The position numbers and the translations under genes are program-made. A stretch of 64,000 nucleotides of DNA from contig CM055607.1 of assembly GCA_029379385.1 (NCBI GenBank), forward strand, positions 3,472,001 to 3,536,000. The letters are read 5' to 3'. Below are positions 12,091 through 25,174 of this stretch, in pieces (positions within the stretch are counted from its first letter, which is position 1; every line of letters starts with the position of its first letter). The DNA is from Quillaja saponaria (Eukaryota > Streptophyta > Magnoliopsida > Fabales > Quillajaceae). Below the pieces are notes generated by a model. That model ran no database searches. It was given only the letters and a program-made list of their open reading frames with translations, and was not told the origin of the DNA.

Positions 12091-15000
12091 ATGCCTGAGA
12101 AAATTCTAAAATCCATGAAAGATGATAATCCAGAATTGCAGAAGCAAATAGGTTGCATTAATGGATTTCTTCAGCTCTTTGATCGTCAACGCTTCCTAAC
12201 AAGTAGACGCAGTAGCCAGAGTCCCAAAAGACTTGCTCCTCCAGGTTTATTTTATTCTTTCAAATTAGGATTTGATTGCATAATTATGTGAAGGAATATA
12301 TGTTTCATCCATGATAAGAAAACAAAAGACTCTCTCGATGTTTATATCTTGGTTGTCTTTTCAATTTTATCTATTTTCTTTTACAGCAACCAACTGGAAA
12401 TTTCTGTAGTGCTCACCAGCTCCATTTCGTCCATGATAAGAGAATGTTGTGGTCTAAATTTTCAGTTTTTGTAGTTAACCATCTATTGTGTTTAGCAAAT
12501 GTTTTACTAAATTTTTGAAAATCTTGTGGGAAAACATATTTACAAGTTCTTCTGAATTTATTTTCTCAGCAAAGTTTCAGAAAGGATTTTTTCCTCCAAC
12601 TAAACAAAACAACAAATCGCAAATCGTAGATTTGCATTTTGAATGTCAGTGGTCTAATTTTTCTATTAGCATTCGTTGGGCAGAGAATTTACATTTGTCT
12701 GTCAAGAACTAGTATACAAATAATACAATGTTGTTCATCTTCAGTGTTAATTTTTTATTTTCCTTCATCCATCAAATTATTCTAGGAAGCAAACTAATTG
12801 ACCTGAGCCATAAATATGTGAAGCCAATTAAGCTTCATAGATACTGAGTTGCATATGAAACCAATAAAGACCCACAAACATAAGCCAACATTCTAACTCT
12901 CAAGACGCGAGAACAACATTTTCAGGATATACACACAACAAATAATAATGCATTCCAACTACTGAAAAATAGTCTCCTCCTATTTTGTAGGTAAAAGCAA
13001 CGAGCAAACTAAAGAGCTGAACAGCAAATTACAAAAATCTACGGTACAACATCAAAAAGCTCAATATACCTTATCCGTGGTGCTTAACAGAAGAATTTAT
13101 GAATGTTTAACTAAATTTGCAGGAGAAAAACCTGAAGGCTGTGAAAGAGAAACATGGATTCTCCACGGAATCATCTATAACCTCTTTCTCTTCATCTTCT
13201 TGCTCCTCTAGCTTGTCATCCCTTGAGTATAACAAAACAATCCATGTAGACCCACCATCATCCAGCCAAACAGATTTCCCTGAAACCCCCAGAGGAAATT
13301 TGGGTATAAAGCGAGCAAATACCTCAAACTTACCCTTTGATCTCCGCAATGCTGTCAAAGACTCCCTCCACAGAGAAGCCCGCACGATATTGGTTAAAAC
13401 TGCAAATAAAGAGGAACTAGTGGGTCATGCTTTGAAATACATAGATTCCCCTAGGCCATTGGAGCCACCCAAGTCTGTCAAGACTGAAGCCCAAAGTCTC
13501 AATGAATCGTTTCGCGTTCTTGCTCAGCTCCAGGAAGCACCTTGGAATTCCAGTAAAGGGAAGGATCACTATTTGTTTTTGGCACCTAAGGATAGGCCCC
13601 GACTCTCTTATGATGGAAGGTATTCACGAGATACCTTCAGATCCACAGTAAAGCTCAAAGAACTCCCTAGGCTTTCCTTGGACAGTAGAGAAGGATCCAT
13701 GAAAGGTGTTAACAATGAACCAAAATCAGGCAACTTCTTAAAGGATCCACAGAAAGGGAATGGGAACTCCAGTGTAATGCTGAAACAGTTGCAAGAACCA
13801 GAAACTTCCAGAAGGTCATCCAGTATTGTAGCAAAGTTGATGGGATTGGAAGCTTTGTCAGACTTGACACCAACTTCTGAGAATACGCTGGGTACTTCAA
13901 CAGCATATGCTACAGATAAAATTGATCTGTTGGAAAGATCGTTGAAAACAACAGATGAAAACAAGCATCAGAGTTCTGGATCTCCAAGGAATTCCAGAAA
14001 AGAATGCACATCATCCCAGGTGAGAAGTTCTAATTTGGTCAGGAAGTCAACACCAAGTTCAAAATTTCCAATAGAAGCAGCTCCATGGAAGCAGCCAGAT
14101 GCAAGCCGAAGTTCTCAACTATCAGCTTCCAAGTGCAGGGAAGCTCCGACAAAAACCTCAAATTCTTCGCTTTCTGTCTATGGGGAAATTGAGAAAAGGC
14201 TGGCAAAACTTGAGTTCAAAAAGTCTGGAAAGGATCTCCGAGCACTTAAACAGATACTTGATGCAATGCAGAAGTCCAAAGACTCGGTTGATATTACAAG
14301 AGATCAAACTTCAAATTCAGTATCTAATGTAACTAATAAGAGCGTTCTCAATGAAAGCTCAGACGAAGCAAGCCCAAGAAACCAACAAAGCAAAGATCAT
14401 CAAATATCTTGCTTGGTGAAGAGGTCAGATTCAAGCCATAAATTGCCAATTGTCATCATGAAGCCAGCAAAGCATACTAGAAAAACCAGTAATCCAGCTT
14501 GCCCAGAAACTTCAACTGATAGTACATCAATTCTCTGCAATCCAGGTGCTAGTTATAATGGAAGATCAGTCGACAAGCAAACAGAAAAAGGTTTCACCCG
14601 TACGCTAAATCCTGTCAGACGCCCCACCAGTCAAGCCCTCTGCTCCTCCAATAAGCATGCCAACATGAGAATTTCAAAATCAATTCAATCCTCAAAGGTC
14701 CTTCCTCAAAACATGAACGCAGAAAACACCATGATCTCAGGTATAACAGGAGCTGATAGTCCCAGGTTAGGACACAAGAAGTTTGGGCTGGCGAAGCTTT
14801 CTCGGCCAGCCAGCTCTTCATCAGATTCAAGCAGGAATAGGAGACAATATGGTAGGCATCCCATAGAAACCTCCACCTCAAGTAGAACACCTAGACAGAC
14901 ATCCCTTAATTTACAGGAAAGCAAGGACCGATCAAGCGAGATCAGCTGTGGTACGACCATGACAGGTACAAATCACCATGATGATGCAGTTTCTCTGCAA

Positions 15001-16315
15001 TTTGAGTGCAAACGAAGCTTGGACTCTCAAAGTGACAAAGAAGTCATAAACATCAATCAATCAGGTAACAACCATAGCCCTTTTGAGCAGTATCACCAGA
15101 AACATAAAGTAAGTATTCCTAATCCTGCCTCTAATTCACAAATTCAATATGTATCATGATCAAAATGTTAATTGTTTGCACCTATAAATCAGAATGCAGC
15201 TGAAGAATTGGGAGAGAAAGGGGCTACGGAAGAAATTGTAGTAGCCACCCCAGAACAACCAAGTCCTGTGTCTGTACTAGATGCTACATTCTACAGAGAT
15301 GACCCACCATCTCCTGTCAAGAAGAAACCCCATAGCTTGACAGGTTCAGTTCTTGACCATTTGAATTTTTATTTATTTAAATTGATCTAATTCCAATTAT
15401 CCAAGAGTGGATCAATAACTGGATGAATCATGACATTGTTTAGTGACATTTATAAAACCAACGAGGCAAGATACTAGACTTATTTATGATTAAATTTTCT
15501 GCTAAAAATTTGATACAGATAATGAAGTACCAGATCCTGATACAGTGGAGCAGAACACAGTAGAACTTTCTCGTTTATACAATACCATGAAATCCAGTTG
15601 CAGCACTGACAATGATGATAGACTAAATAACACCAGGCATTTGGTTAAGACTCTTCAACAAATTAACTGGACTTATGAGGAACCCAACACCACTTTGGCA
15701 CCAGCTTTTGACAGAAAAAATCCCGACCATAAATACATTTTAGAACTATTATCAGCCTCAGGTCTTCTCAGGGACCCTGACTCTGGCCAGACAATCCATT
15801 CATCAATTCAGCCAATAAACCCTAACTTGTTCGTTGCAGTTGAACAAATAACAGGATTTAAAGGGCTTTCAAACAATGGGGACAGCATTAAGAAGATTTC
15901 TGAGATAGCTACTGTCGAACAAATGCAAAGGAAACTTATATTTGATGTTGTTAATAATATTCTAGTTCAAAAGCTAGTCTCGGAAAATCTTTCCAGACAG
16001 TGGCTCTCACCAAACAAGTTGGCAGGAAGGATATCAGGAGGGCAGCATCTTCTGTCAGAATTGTGCTCAGAAACAGATCAGCTGCAATGTAACAAAATTG
16101 GAAGTGAAGATGATAAGGATGACAATTTGAGAAGCATTTTATTTGGAGACTTGTTTCATCATCCACTACACTGGACACGTTATCACAGTGAAATACCAGA
16201 AGTTGCACTTGATGTTGAACGGTTGATCTTTAAAGATCTGATAACTGAAATCGTGTGTGGTGAGGCAGCTAGCCTCCCTGGTAGACATTGCAGGAAATTG
16301 CTGTTTCCAAAGTAG
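12091..16315 (+). CDS. LNG1: LONGIFOLIA-like protein (TON1-recruiting-motif family), five coding exons
   Basis: LONGIFOLIA/TRM proteins bind cortical microtubules and recruit the TON1-FASS-PP2A machinery, promoting longitudinal cell elongation. Exons by splice site and phase: 12091-12244, 12991-13043, 13123-15108, 15193-15343, 15519-16315; joined length 3,141 nt, 1,046 residues. Visible family landmarks: the N-terminal block with GCINGFLQLFDRQR; the motif SIVAKLMGLEAL at about residue 303; YGEIEKRLAKLEFKKSGKDL at about 420; EQPSPVSVLDATF in exon 4; and a C-terminal DUF4378 region from HKYILELLSASGLLRD to DVERLIFKDLITEIV. Length fits LNG1/LNG2. The ATG is preceded by stops and begins the conserved N-terminal block. 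LNG1 and LNG2 cannot be separated here, so the symbol is the closest Arabidopsis match by memory. Confidence 0.9.
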
Positions 16316-19300
16316 AACTTTAGAAGAGCAACATTAACAGAAATAGTCAGTTTCAATATATTTCCTTTTCTCACATCTCTATTCAGTTGGATGGTCAGTA
16401 GTCTACATCATTGACACTTTTTTACTTTAGTATAAACTCATGGAAATGTCTTCTGTACCATCACATCCTTGCTAGCAAGTAACTCCAGTTCAAGTTGCTA
16501 AGATACATGTAAACATTCAATCTTTGCATATATCAATAATATTATTGTTCTAAAGTTTTTATTCCAGTTCCCATCAAAGTTTATACTTTCAGACACATTA
16601 CAAACAAAATCATGTTACAAATGTATGCTTAAAAGGAGAAGCATATACATGCACTTACATAGTTATATGTATTCCATAGAGCACACATTATACGTAGACC
16701 ACAATGATTTCAAGAATTATATGAAACATTTCAAAAATGGCACCCAATCCTATCTTTTCTTTTTCATAGAAGCAAATGCTCAGCTGCACAGATTTGAGAA
16801 CTAAATCATACAAGTATCCTGGAGAACAAAAACTTCAGCTTGAACGAAGAAATGAACAATAAGCATCTTGTGCAGTGGCAACCACAATTAAGTATTTGAG
16901 CACAGGACAAATTTCAAACTCCCCCTACCCCCAAGGCCCCACCCCCAAATCCTCCTCCACTTTCATTATTGTATCTTATCCATATTACACCCAGTATTGA
17001 AATACCATATCACAATATTTGGATTAATAATGATGTCCCACCCAGACACCTTACTTGGTGGATTTAAGTTAACAATGCAGCTCACACGTTTATAACTATC
17101 AACAGCAAATAATTTCATTACGCGGTGGCCGAAATAGAGTAACAGGTCCAAAGAAACATACCTTTTTTCTTTCAGCAGTTTCAATAAAACATACTTTTAA
17201 CAAATTGTATAGAGTCACAGGACAGGAACGCACATAATTATTTTTATCCTACAATACAGAAACATATCACAGTTGCAAGGTAAGGAGTTCAGACCAATCA
17301 TTTTAGCAATGAATCTAATCAGCTACCCAACTCGGATAGACCAGCATGTTCATCAAGCAATCCAAGCTAAGGAATATGAGCCCTAACAGAATTTTGAAGT
17401 CCACAGTTGAGGCTTATGGAAAAACACAATATTTTACTTGTTTCCCAAGCAGTCTTGATGAGGATATCAGGGTAGCAGGAAATGGAAAAGGGATCCAAGT
17501 ACAAGTTTCGAACTGAAAATCATGAGATAGGAACATAATATATCTATGCACATACAATTCAAAACTTATAACAGGAATAAGGTCTGGCACTATGAGGAAA
17601 CACATATCACAACTGCACCCTTAGAATCCTTTTCAATCTCAAAGAAGTTCTTTTCAAAGGTAATAAACATGGAACCAATCAAAGCCATTAAACTAAAACA
17701 AATTTAAAAATTTAAGTACCTCTTTCCATTTACAGTTGACCAATCCCATCCAGAGAGTGCTGATATAATTCTGAAACCTCCTACCTACCCCAGCCCAAGA
17801 GAAAATTACACAATCACATGTACGTAGACTCATAAACACAGCACAATTACAAGCTGGAAGGTGGAGGAGATAGCAAGAAAGCAATGGAAGACAACTAATC
17901 ACCAAGCTAATGACAGATTTTTAAAAACACTTTAGTTGAAATCCCAGTTTTTTATTTGCTATATGATTAAAAAACAGTAGGAATACAGCTTACAAGGGTG
18001 AGTTAAAATCTACTCTAGCAGACTCGAAGACACCTTACCTTACAGTAATATAAAGATGTTGATAATGATAAGAAATTTGAAAGGAAAAGTCCAAAAAGTA
18101 GGAAAACAACTTATATGGCTGATTTAAAAATCTACTCTTGCAGATTATTAGATTACTCGAAGACAAGATTATCTTGAAAAATTATTTATTTTAATTTTGA
18201 CATTAATAATTTAATTTTTTTATTTATATTTTTATATAATTTTTATTTTGCCACGTGTCAAGTTTTTAATTGTTCAATTGTCACAAGAGATCACCACATA
18301 AGATTTTATTTGTCTAGCGTAACATCTATTAGTCTACGTCATTTCTATTAGTGTTACAATTGACGGGAGATGATGACAGGAATTCAATTGGTACAATTTT
18401 ATAATTATGGGATCCAATTGTAATAAAACAAAATATAGAGACTGAAGTGCAATCTAACTCAAATTATAGAGACCAAAAGTGTAATTTAATCTAAAAATAA
18501 AATTAATTTTTTTTTGTGTCACCTTGGCCAATTGTGACATATTCTGGTGTTCGTTGTCTGTACAAGCTTAATAGCTGGTAAACTTATACCTCCAAGTATG
18601 AAGTATGAACCAGTGGGAAGTTAACTGTTACGGGAACCTGGAGAAACAGAGCACCTGAAAATCTCAACTGCTATAAGATCAATTGATTTCTCATACTGAT
18701 GAGGGAGTTATGCAGTATGCTGTCTAATGTATAGTAGGGCACTCAAATTTTAGGATTATTAACTAGTAACATTAAACCACCCATCAAAGAGCAAGCAATC
18801 AATGCATGAAGCAATGAACAAAGGTCAACCTCCCATCTAAACTTGCTGGGTTGCTGTGCACTGCTCGACAATAAAAAATAACAGAACAAAACAGAGTTTT
18901 TATGCTAAAAATGGTTGATATCCAATAACTTGAGGCCTTTATATAGGCATAACCCAAAGTAATTTTAAGAAGTTACTAGGATAAGAAACCTAATTTAATT
19001 CACCCAATCATCCTAATTCAAATATACCCTAAATTAACAGGAGTCCTAATTAAACCAACTCAACTAGCCTAAAAGCCAAACTGATTGGGGTCAGCTCCTA
19101 ATCAAACCAAACCCTATAAATGTAATCATTCAAACTCCAAATTTCAAAAAACAAATGAGATTGTACTTTGAAGAATCCCAATAATACAAATTTCTAGCAT
19201 ACGTAAATCAACTTCGTTCCCCAATTAAAGTTTATAGTCCAGATAAATTTACACACACCAACAGCATATAACCATATTGCAATCTAACCACTGGGAATCT

Positions 19301-20153
19301 AAAATTTGTTCCAGTGGTCAATGCCAGGGTGAAAATTTATAGGTCAATCAGAGAATCAATCAATAACATTATAAATCCGTATACGAAACCTGATATTTAT
19401 AAGAACAAGAAAATCCAAAACTTTATAATTACCTCTAAGCATTTGGTTTATATCTGCAACACTAGAATAAAAATAAAATCTAAAAATGAGATTAACAATG
19501 TTGTAGACTATAACCAAACTGATTCTGGAATTAGGCTGAGCAAAAATATTATTGCAATTACCAAAAGAATAATATAAAAATCAAGGGCAATGGAAACAAG
19601 AATAATCTCAAAGATCAATTTTAGTTTCAAGTGTGCTTCTGCAATGATGAAGACCATTGTACCTCTAAGATTGAACACATATATTTAAGCAGAAGTTCAT
19701 CATACACAAATTTTTCTATCAATTGGAGAACAATGGTGTAAGCCCTTAATATATAAACTAAGCAGATTAACTTGTGAGTCTAAGCCCATTTTTAAGCAGT
19801 AGAATAATTGTCAATGCAATGGGCATTACACATATATGATGGGGGAATGAAGACTATGCACAGCGACATTGACAAAATTGACCATGTGTCAGAAGTAAAT
19901 ATATTTTTATCGACCATCCAGCATAAATAAAACTTGGAAGGGTTTTCAGTTCAAAAGAATCATCAATTGATCTATTATGGTAATTGACATGAACATACCT
20001 GAGCTTCTTAAAATGGAAACATCTTTCTCTGGAAAATTGTAATATCCATTCTATAAGGCTCAAATGCAGACAGGAAGAAAGTACTATCCAAGAACTAGCT
20101 TATCCTGCTAGTCTCCTAAACAAGTATACAAATCCTAATCAAACCTGTCTAAT
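16316..20153. other. Convergent intergenic/3' region between LONGIFOLIA and TAF8
   Basis: Contains the 3' UTR of the LONGIFOLIA gene (AATAAT-rich near 16535-16550) and the unmapped 3' UTR of TAF8. 18160-18520 is an AT-rich repeat-like segment with 'gagaccaaaagtgtaatttaat' phrasing typical of old plant repeats. 18870-19330 resembles a solo LTR on the minus strand (separate entry). No credible protein-coding frame was seen. Confidence 0.45.
18870..19330 (-). mobile_element. Possible solo LTR with TATA box on the minus strand
   Basis: On the minus strand the stretch ends in CCTATATAAAGGCC (near 18935-18948), preceded by the 'TTAGGATGATTGGGTGAATTAAATTAGG' type of phrase seen in many plant LTRs just before the TATA box, and followed by a T-rich U5-like segment. 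Neither the TG..CA termini nor a target duplication is clear, and no retrotransposon body is adjacent. It could equally be the promoter of an unrecognised minus-strand transcript. Confidence 0.25.
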
Positions 20154-21287
20154 TTACAACTCAGCAAGCTCATTCGGGTTTTCCAAAGATTCCTTCAGAA
20201 TTTTCTCAGCCTTCCTTTTCTTGTCATCTTTCTCATTTTCCATCCCAAACCATGGAAGGGTCTTCTCAAACTCCTTGTTCTGTGGACTCAAATCTAGCAT
20301 CCTACCTAAGAACTTTTTTTCATTCCCAAGCTTAAACTGCACAGTAGGCCTCCTAACCTTTTCCTGTCCCTCAGAATCGCCACACCTGCCTTGTATTGCT
20401 TCAATAGCTGGAGCAAATGTCTCTAGAACCGAAACACGATTATCTTGAAAACGATTTTCCACAACAGTGTTGTCTACCTTTACTGCAGTTGAAAGTTTAG
20501 CTGGAAGAACAATGGAAGATACTTCCTTATCCCCAAATTGCATAGGTGCAGCAAGGAATGGGTTGCTTTCTACAGCAATATTTTTTGCCTTGGCATCCGC
20601 TTGATCAACTAAGGATGGTCTTTCAAACTCGTTGGAAAGCATCTGTTGCTGAAAATTCAACAAGCAACGGTCCCCTGTACCATGATGTTTCTCTTGATCA
20701 GTTTTGGCACCATGTGGTTCCAGTACCATACCATTCCATGTAGGTGACTGAGTATAAGTCTCAGGATCAGGGAATGCAGGCAACCAAGCAGGTATGTGTT
20801 CCCCAGGAGGCTCTTCCCCCTTCTGTAAAAAGCTTGGAGTCAGCTTCCGGTACTTAACAACCGGAAACCTAGAAATAGAATATGCAAATGGAATCTGCTC
20901 AGCTTCAGTAACATACTGAATAATTTCACGAATAACACCTGAACTTCCAAGGCAATGATCAATATCGGAAGCGCCTGTGAAACCCTGTGCTGATCCCAGA
21001 TCTTCCAACCCTTGGACAATGTCAAAAACATTGCATTCTGTTCTCCCAGCAAAATTGGCATGATAATGTGCAGTCTTTCCAATGTCCCTAATATATCGTA
21101 CAGCAACATCAGCTAATATTTCATGTGCAGACTGCTGATAAGTCTGAAATCCCTCACTCTCGCATACTTGTGCTACTGCAATTCTTGCAATTGCCTTGGC
21201 AAAGTCATCACCACCCAACTTCCAGTGTCTGTTCTGTTGTTCACGCTCCCTTCCAGTCTCCCCACCACCATTGCTCATATTCAGCAC
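20154..21287 (-). CDS. TAF8: Transcription initiation factor TFIID subunit 8 (TAF8)
   Basis: TAF8 is the histone-fold subunit of TFIID that pairs with TAF10 and helps recruit RNA polymerase II to promoters in the nucleus. The single-exon frame codes for 377 residues. Residues about 27-100 form the Bromo_TP histone fold (DDFAKAIARIAVAQVCESEG through FDIVQGLEDLG). Residues 165-178, IPAWLPAFPDPETY, are the TAF8 C-terminal domain hallmark. The tail is charged and less conserved, as usual. The frame opens with MLNMSNGGG; plant relatives generally begin at the MSNGGG methionine (21278). A probable 5' UTR intron runs 21763 to 21398 (donor AACTG/GTAAGC, acceptor TTTTCTCAG), with a leader containing a CT repeat at 21964-21986. 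Confidence 0.92.
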   Translation of the reverse strand: MLNMSNGGGETGREREQQNRHWKLGGDDFAKAIARIAVAQVCESEGFQTYQQSAHEILADVAVRYIRDIGKTAHYHANFAGRTECNVFDIVQGLEDLGSAQGFTGASDIDHCLGSSGVIREIIQYVTEAEQIPFAYSISRFPVVKYRKLTPSFLQKGEEPPGEHIPAWLPAFPDPETYTQSPTWNGMVLEPHGAKTDQEKHHGTGDRCLLNFQQQMLSNEFERPSLVDQADAKAKNIAVESNPFLAAPMQFGDKEVSSIVLPAKLSTAVKVDNTVVENRFQDNRVSVLETFAPAIEAIQGRCGDSEGQEKVRRPTVQFKLGNEKKFLGRMLDLSPQNKEFEKTLPWFGMENEKDDKKRKAEKILKESLENPNELAEL

Positions 21288-21963
21288 CTCATATCACTTG
21301 AACCCTAGTTGTATACCCATATCACCATTATTCATTACAGTAGTGCCCCAATGTTAATCTTTAAACCTTCATTTATCACATAACCATTGATTGGTTGCTG
21401 AGAAAATGTAAGAAAACTTGAATTAGACTTCCCATCAACTGTTGGAAAACGAGAAAATGGATAAAAAAGAGTAATTTTGCAGAGTTGCGTTCAACAAGAA
21501 CAGTAGAGTGATTACTCACAACAGATCCAAATTTCCCACTAATACAATCTAAACGGAAATCCTTATATAATTTTCATTTCTTTGGAATAATTTCACAAGA
21601 AGAAAAATCACTTCGAAGTAAATAAAATCTTCATAAAAAAAAAAAATTGAGTTAAAAAGAATCAAACCAAACAAAAAACCCTAGGGCATAGCATCACGAT
21701 ACAAATGATAAATTCATAGAAGGAAAAAAAAAAAAGTAAAAATTGATACAGGTATGAGCTTACCAGTTACGAGTGCTAGCAGGTGTTTGGATCTACTTAA
21801 CAAAAATGACTTGAGCTATCTGGGAAATGACCATAAAGAAAGCCCCAATAAGATTTCTTGAAGCAAATATGAAAAACTCAGGGTTTTTGGATTGGTTAAG
21901 CTTAAACCCTAGTAAAACCTCGGATCCAGAGGGAAATGATGTAAGCAAATTGTTTGGCGTAGC

Positions 21964-21986
21964 AGAGAGAGAGAGAGAGAGAGAGA
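21964..21986 (-). repeat. CT microsatellite in the TAF8 5' leader
   Basis: About eleven GA units on the plus strand lie just upstream of the inferred 5' UTR intron donor of TAF8 (21764). On the transcribed strand this is a CT-rich leader, a common plant 5' UTR feature. Confidence 0.6.
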
Positions 21987-21989
21987 TGT

Positions 21990-22076
21990 GTTTGATTTTG
22001 CGAGGGAGGTATCGATGTTTATAGTGAGAAGAAGAGGGGGGGCATTGGGAAGTTGGGATTACCGTAAATTTGAACA

Positions 22077-22108
<32 letters not shown>

Positions 22109-25100
22109 ACCAGAAAGTCATTGCTGGATTGTAATCTACATAGAACGGCGTCGTTACAATCACATTAAGTGCTTAACCAGAAGTGCAATATCTAGAATCT
22201 AGAATCTGGAATCTACTATGTAGTGGAGTTTTAAAGAAAGTACAGAAATAGGAGTCTAAATAATTTTGTGAGTGTTTGACACTTGACACCTGACACCCAT
22301 CCCAGTTGACAGCTGCCAGTTGTGTCTTAATAAATAATTTCACTGAGATCCTTTTTTTTTTTTTTTTTTTCGGAGAGATTATTTCTACAGTAAGAAAGCT
22401 TGGGTCTATGTTTGGATGGATCCAGTTACACAAAATAATAAAAATTAATATTTGATCCATTGTTAAAAAAAATAATCATCTATCTTTAATATTAGTCGAA
22501 TGAAATGATATGTCATAATTCTAATTTGTCTTATTTTGTGTTCTTTAACTTCTTTTTAATTTATTTTTACTTATAATTTTTTAATTATAATTAATAATCA
22601 AGTTATTAATTATCTAAATATTATAATTGATTATTAATTATTTAAATATAATAATTATATAAAGCGTTTGATAAGAATTACTAAGTAAAATTATATTTTG
22701 ATAAAATAATTACTTAATTAATTATTTTTATTAAATTAACCAAAAGAAAGGGACATTGGAGTTATGGTGTGGTATATGGGTGATGATTAAGAGTATTGGG
22801 TGTTATTTATAGAAATGATGGTGATATCATAATTTTTTTAAGGGTATTGATATGTATATTACAAATATTGTTAGGTGTACTATAAATACACCAAAGGACA
22901 AAAACAAAAGCTTACTATAATTTTCTACTCTAGTTTACCTATTCAATATTGGAATAGTACACATATCACTATCCTTTTTTTATTTGATCAAACATGATTA
23001 TTATGAAACTTAATTATAATAGGAAAAAAATAAGCAATAAATTCTTACTTATTTTTTTTTCTTGATTATAAAAAATATTTAAAAAATAATCAAATTATAA
23101 TTAAAATATTTCTAACAAAACCCTCAATATTCAGATTATTTGATTATAATCATGTCAAACCATATTATAATCAAATAATCTGAATGTTGAGGGTTTGGTT
23201 GTCTTTGAATACAAAACAACATGAGTATCGTCAAAGATAAATATATTTCATATTATTGTTTGAGGGTAACTACAAATTCCAAGGCTATCCAATTTTGGGG
23301 CATTAAGATATATTTCAGGCATGATATTATGAGCAAGTCCAATAATCGGAGTATTTATGTAAGCTTCAATGACTATGTTAGTAGAGACAATCATTTTTTA
23401 GACGGACTTTTGTCTCTCAAATTTCCACGAGAGTTTTTTGGTGATCATATTCAATCTCCAAAAAAAATAATTAAATAATATAATAATTATGATATAAACT
23501 ATTTTCAAAATCAACGTTCGAATTTTTTTTATTTTTTGTAAGTGTAGAAGTTATTAAATTTTTTTATGTATATAATAATTAATTATCTAATACAAATAAA
23601 AATGAGTCAATTTATAAACTTATAAATATTAGTAATTTTATTCTTACTCTTTAATACTTAAAACAAAATTTAGTGATATGTTATATGAATTAATTTTTTT
23701 AACACATATATTTTTTTAAAAGATGAACTATTAAAAGAAAGAGAAAAAAATTAAGACATGTTGAACTTAATATATTGAGAAGGTTCGGGCAGGAAAAACT
23801 TTTTTCTTCATTTAATTTCATTGGTGGTGAGGCTAAATTACAATTAGAAAATATCTAAACTAAAAATAACATAGTGGATTAGTGACTAAACTTTTTTCTT
23901 TATTTAACCTCATTTTGATATTAAACCTTAAAACAAAAAGTATAAGCATGTAAAACTTTTTTCTTCATTCAATTTTAGTAGTGATATGGTGGATTAGTGA
24001 CTAAACTCTAATTAACAAATTCTAAAATAAAATTAAATCACTCTTAAAGTCAACCAAATAAAAATTGTAAATTTAACTTTGAGTTTGATATTACATAATA
24101 TTAAGAAATAAAAAATAAAAACGTAAAAAATTGTAGGAGAATAATTACATTTTGCAATAATTCAGTGAGGCAAATTAATTCATCACCTATACTATATGTA
24201 TATATGCCTAGTTTTCAAAATTAATGGGTCAACTGCACCCACTTAATTGTACATAGATTCGCTTTTGTCCAGGCACTAAAAAAATTGCATTCAATCGCAA
24301 AAACAATATATAATATTTAATATGAAAAGCCCGCAAACTAAAGGAAAAACTAAGGCTAGAAATTTCATTATCAATCAAAAGAAATTTCAACACTCTTCTA
24401 TACAAATCATTCTCTAACAAACTCAAATTCCAATTACAATCAACTCTTAACTCACAAAAAACTAGGAATAACACACACGACACTTTCCCCCTTCTCACCT
24501 TATACCACTAGAGTCACACACCATGCTCTTATTTACCCAACAATATCAACCAAAAAATTGAAGGTCCAGGTGCATATATAAATCTTGTTTCCTCTTCTTG
24601 AAAACCTAGATATTGTTTCTTAGCTGATGTAATTTCTAGTAAATAAAATGTTCAGCTGAGATTCCAATTGAAGCGTTATAACCAAGCTCGATGAGATGGA
24701 AATGTTAAAGTGCGGAAGGAAGTCATGAAATGGGCAACCATGCAAAAGCCTAAAAGGCTAAAACAATAATCTTACACCTGAGACTTTTCAGAATTCAATA
24801 AGCTTTTCCATAGTGGATCGACCTCTAGTTTGACTGGAGTTCTCTCACCATTGATCATCATACTAGTAGAAAGTACTCATAGCAGCAATCTGCACTCAGG
24901 GGTGGGGCAGAATGTATAAATTCAGTCTCAATTGAGAGCTAAAGATTTGTAATCACCTTTTAAACAAAATAAGTAGTTAGCTAGCTAGGTAACCCAGCAA
25001 GAAGTCATGAATACTAAAATGAATATTTCCATCCATCAAGTAGAATATCTTCTATAAAGTATATTGAACCTCCTACTATCCTGATTCATGCATGAGTCAT

Positions 25101-25174
25101 CCTTATTTAAAAAGAGCAGACTTTTTCAGAACCTTTGTACTAGCTAGCTAGTACTTAAGTTTCATATATCAGTA
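21990..25174. other. Intergenic region between TAF8 and the TCP gene
   Basis: Upstream of TAF8 are poly-A and poly-T runs (22078-22101, 22352-22370). 22440-23110 is very AT-rich. A near-perfect inverted repeat lies at about 23116-23199. 23790-24010 contains three degenerate copies of an 'aacttttttcttcatttaa' motif at 60-90 bp spacing. 24200-25174 probably includes the 3' UTR of the TCP gene. No recognisable coding sequence. Confidence 0.45.
23116..23199. repeat. Near-perfect inverted repeat (hairpin), arms about 34 nt
   Basis: The left arm CAAAACCCTCAATATTCAG... is complementary to the right arm ...CTGAATGTTGAGGGTTTGG, with only a few mismatches over about 34 bases and a spacer of roughly 15 bases. 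No tandem target duplication was found. It may be a tiny foldback element or the joined ends of a deleted element. Confidence 0.7.

Noticed and set aside
19314..19577. Plus-strand 87-codon open frame
   Set aside because: Lys/Ile/Asn-rich composition as expected from random AT-rich DNA; no motif.
23221..23478. Plus-strand 85-codon open frame after the hairpin at 23116-23199
   Set aside because: Starts with ATG but shows no known motif, no introns or promoter support, and a composition typical of AT-rich DNA.
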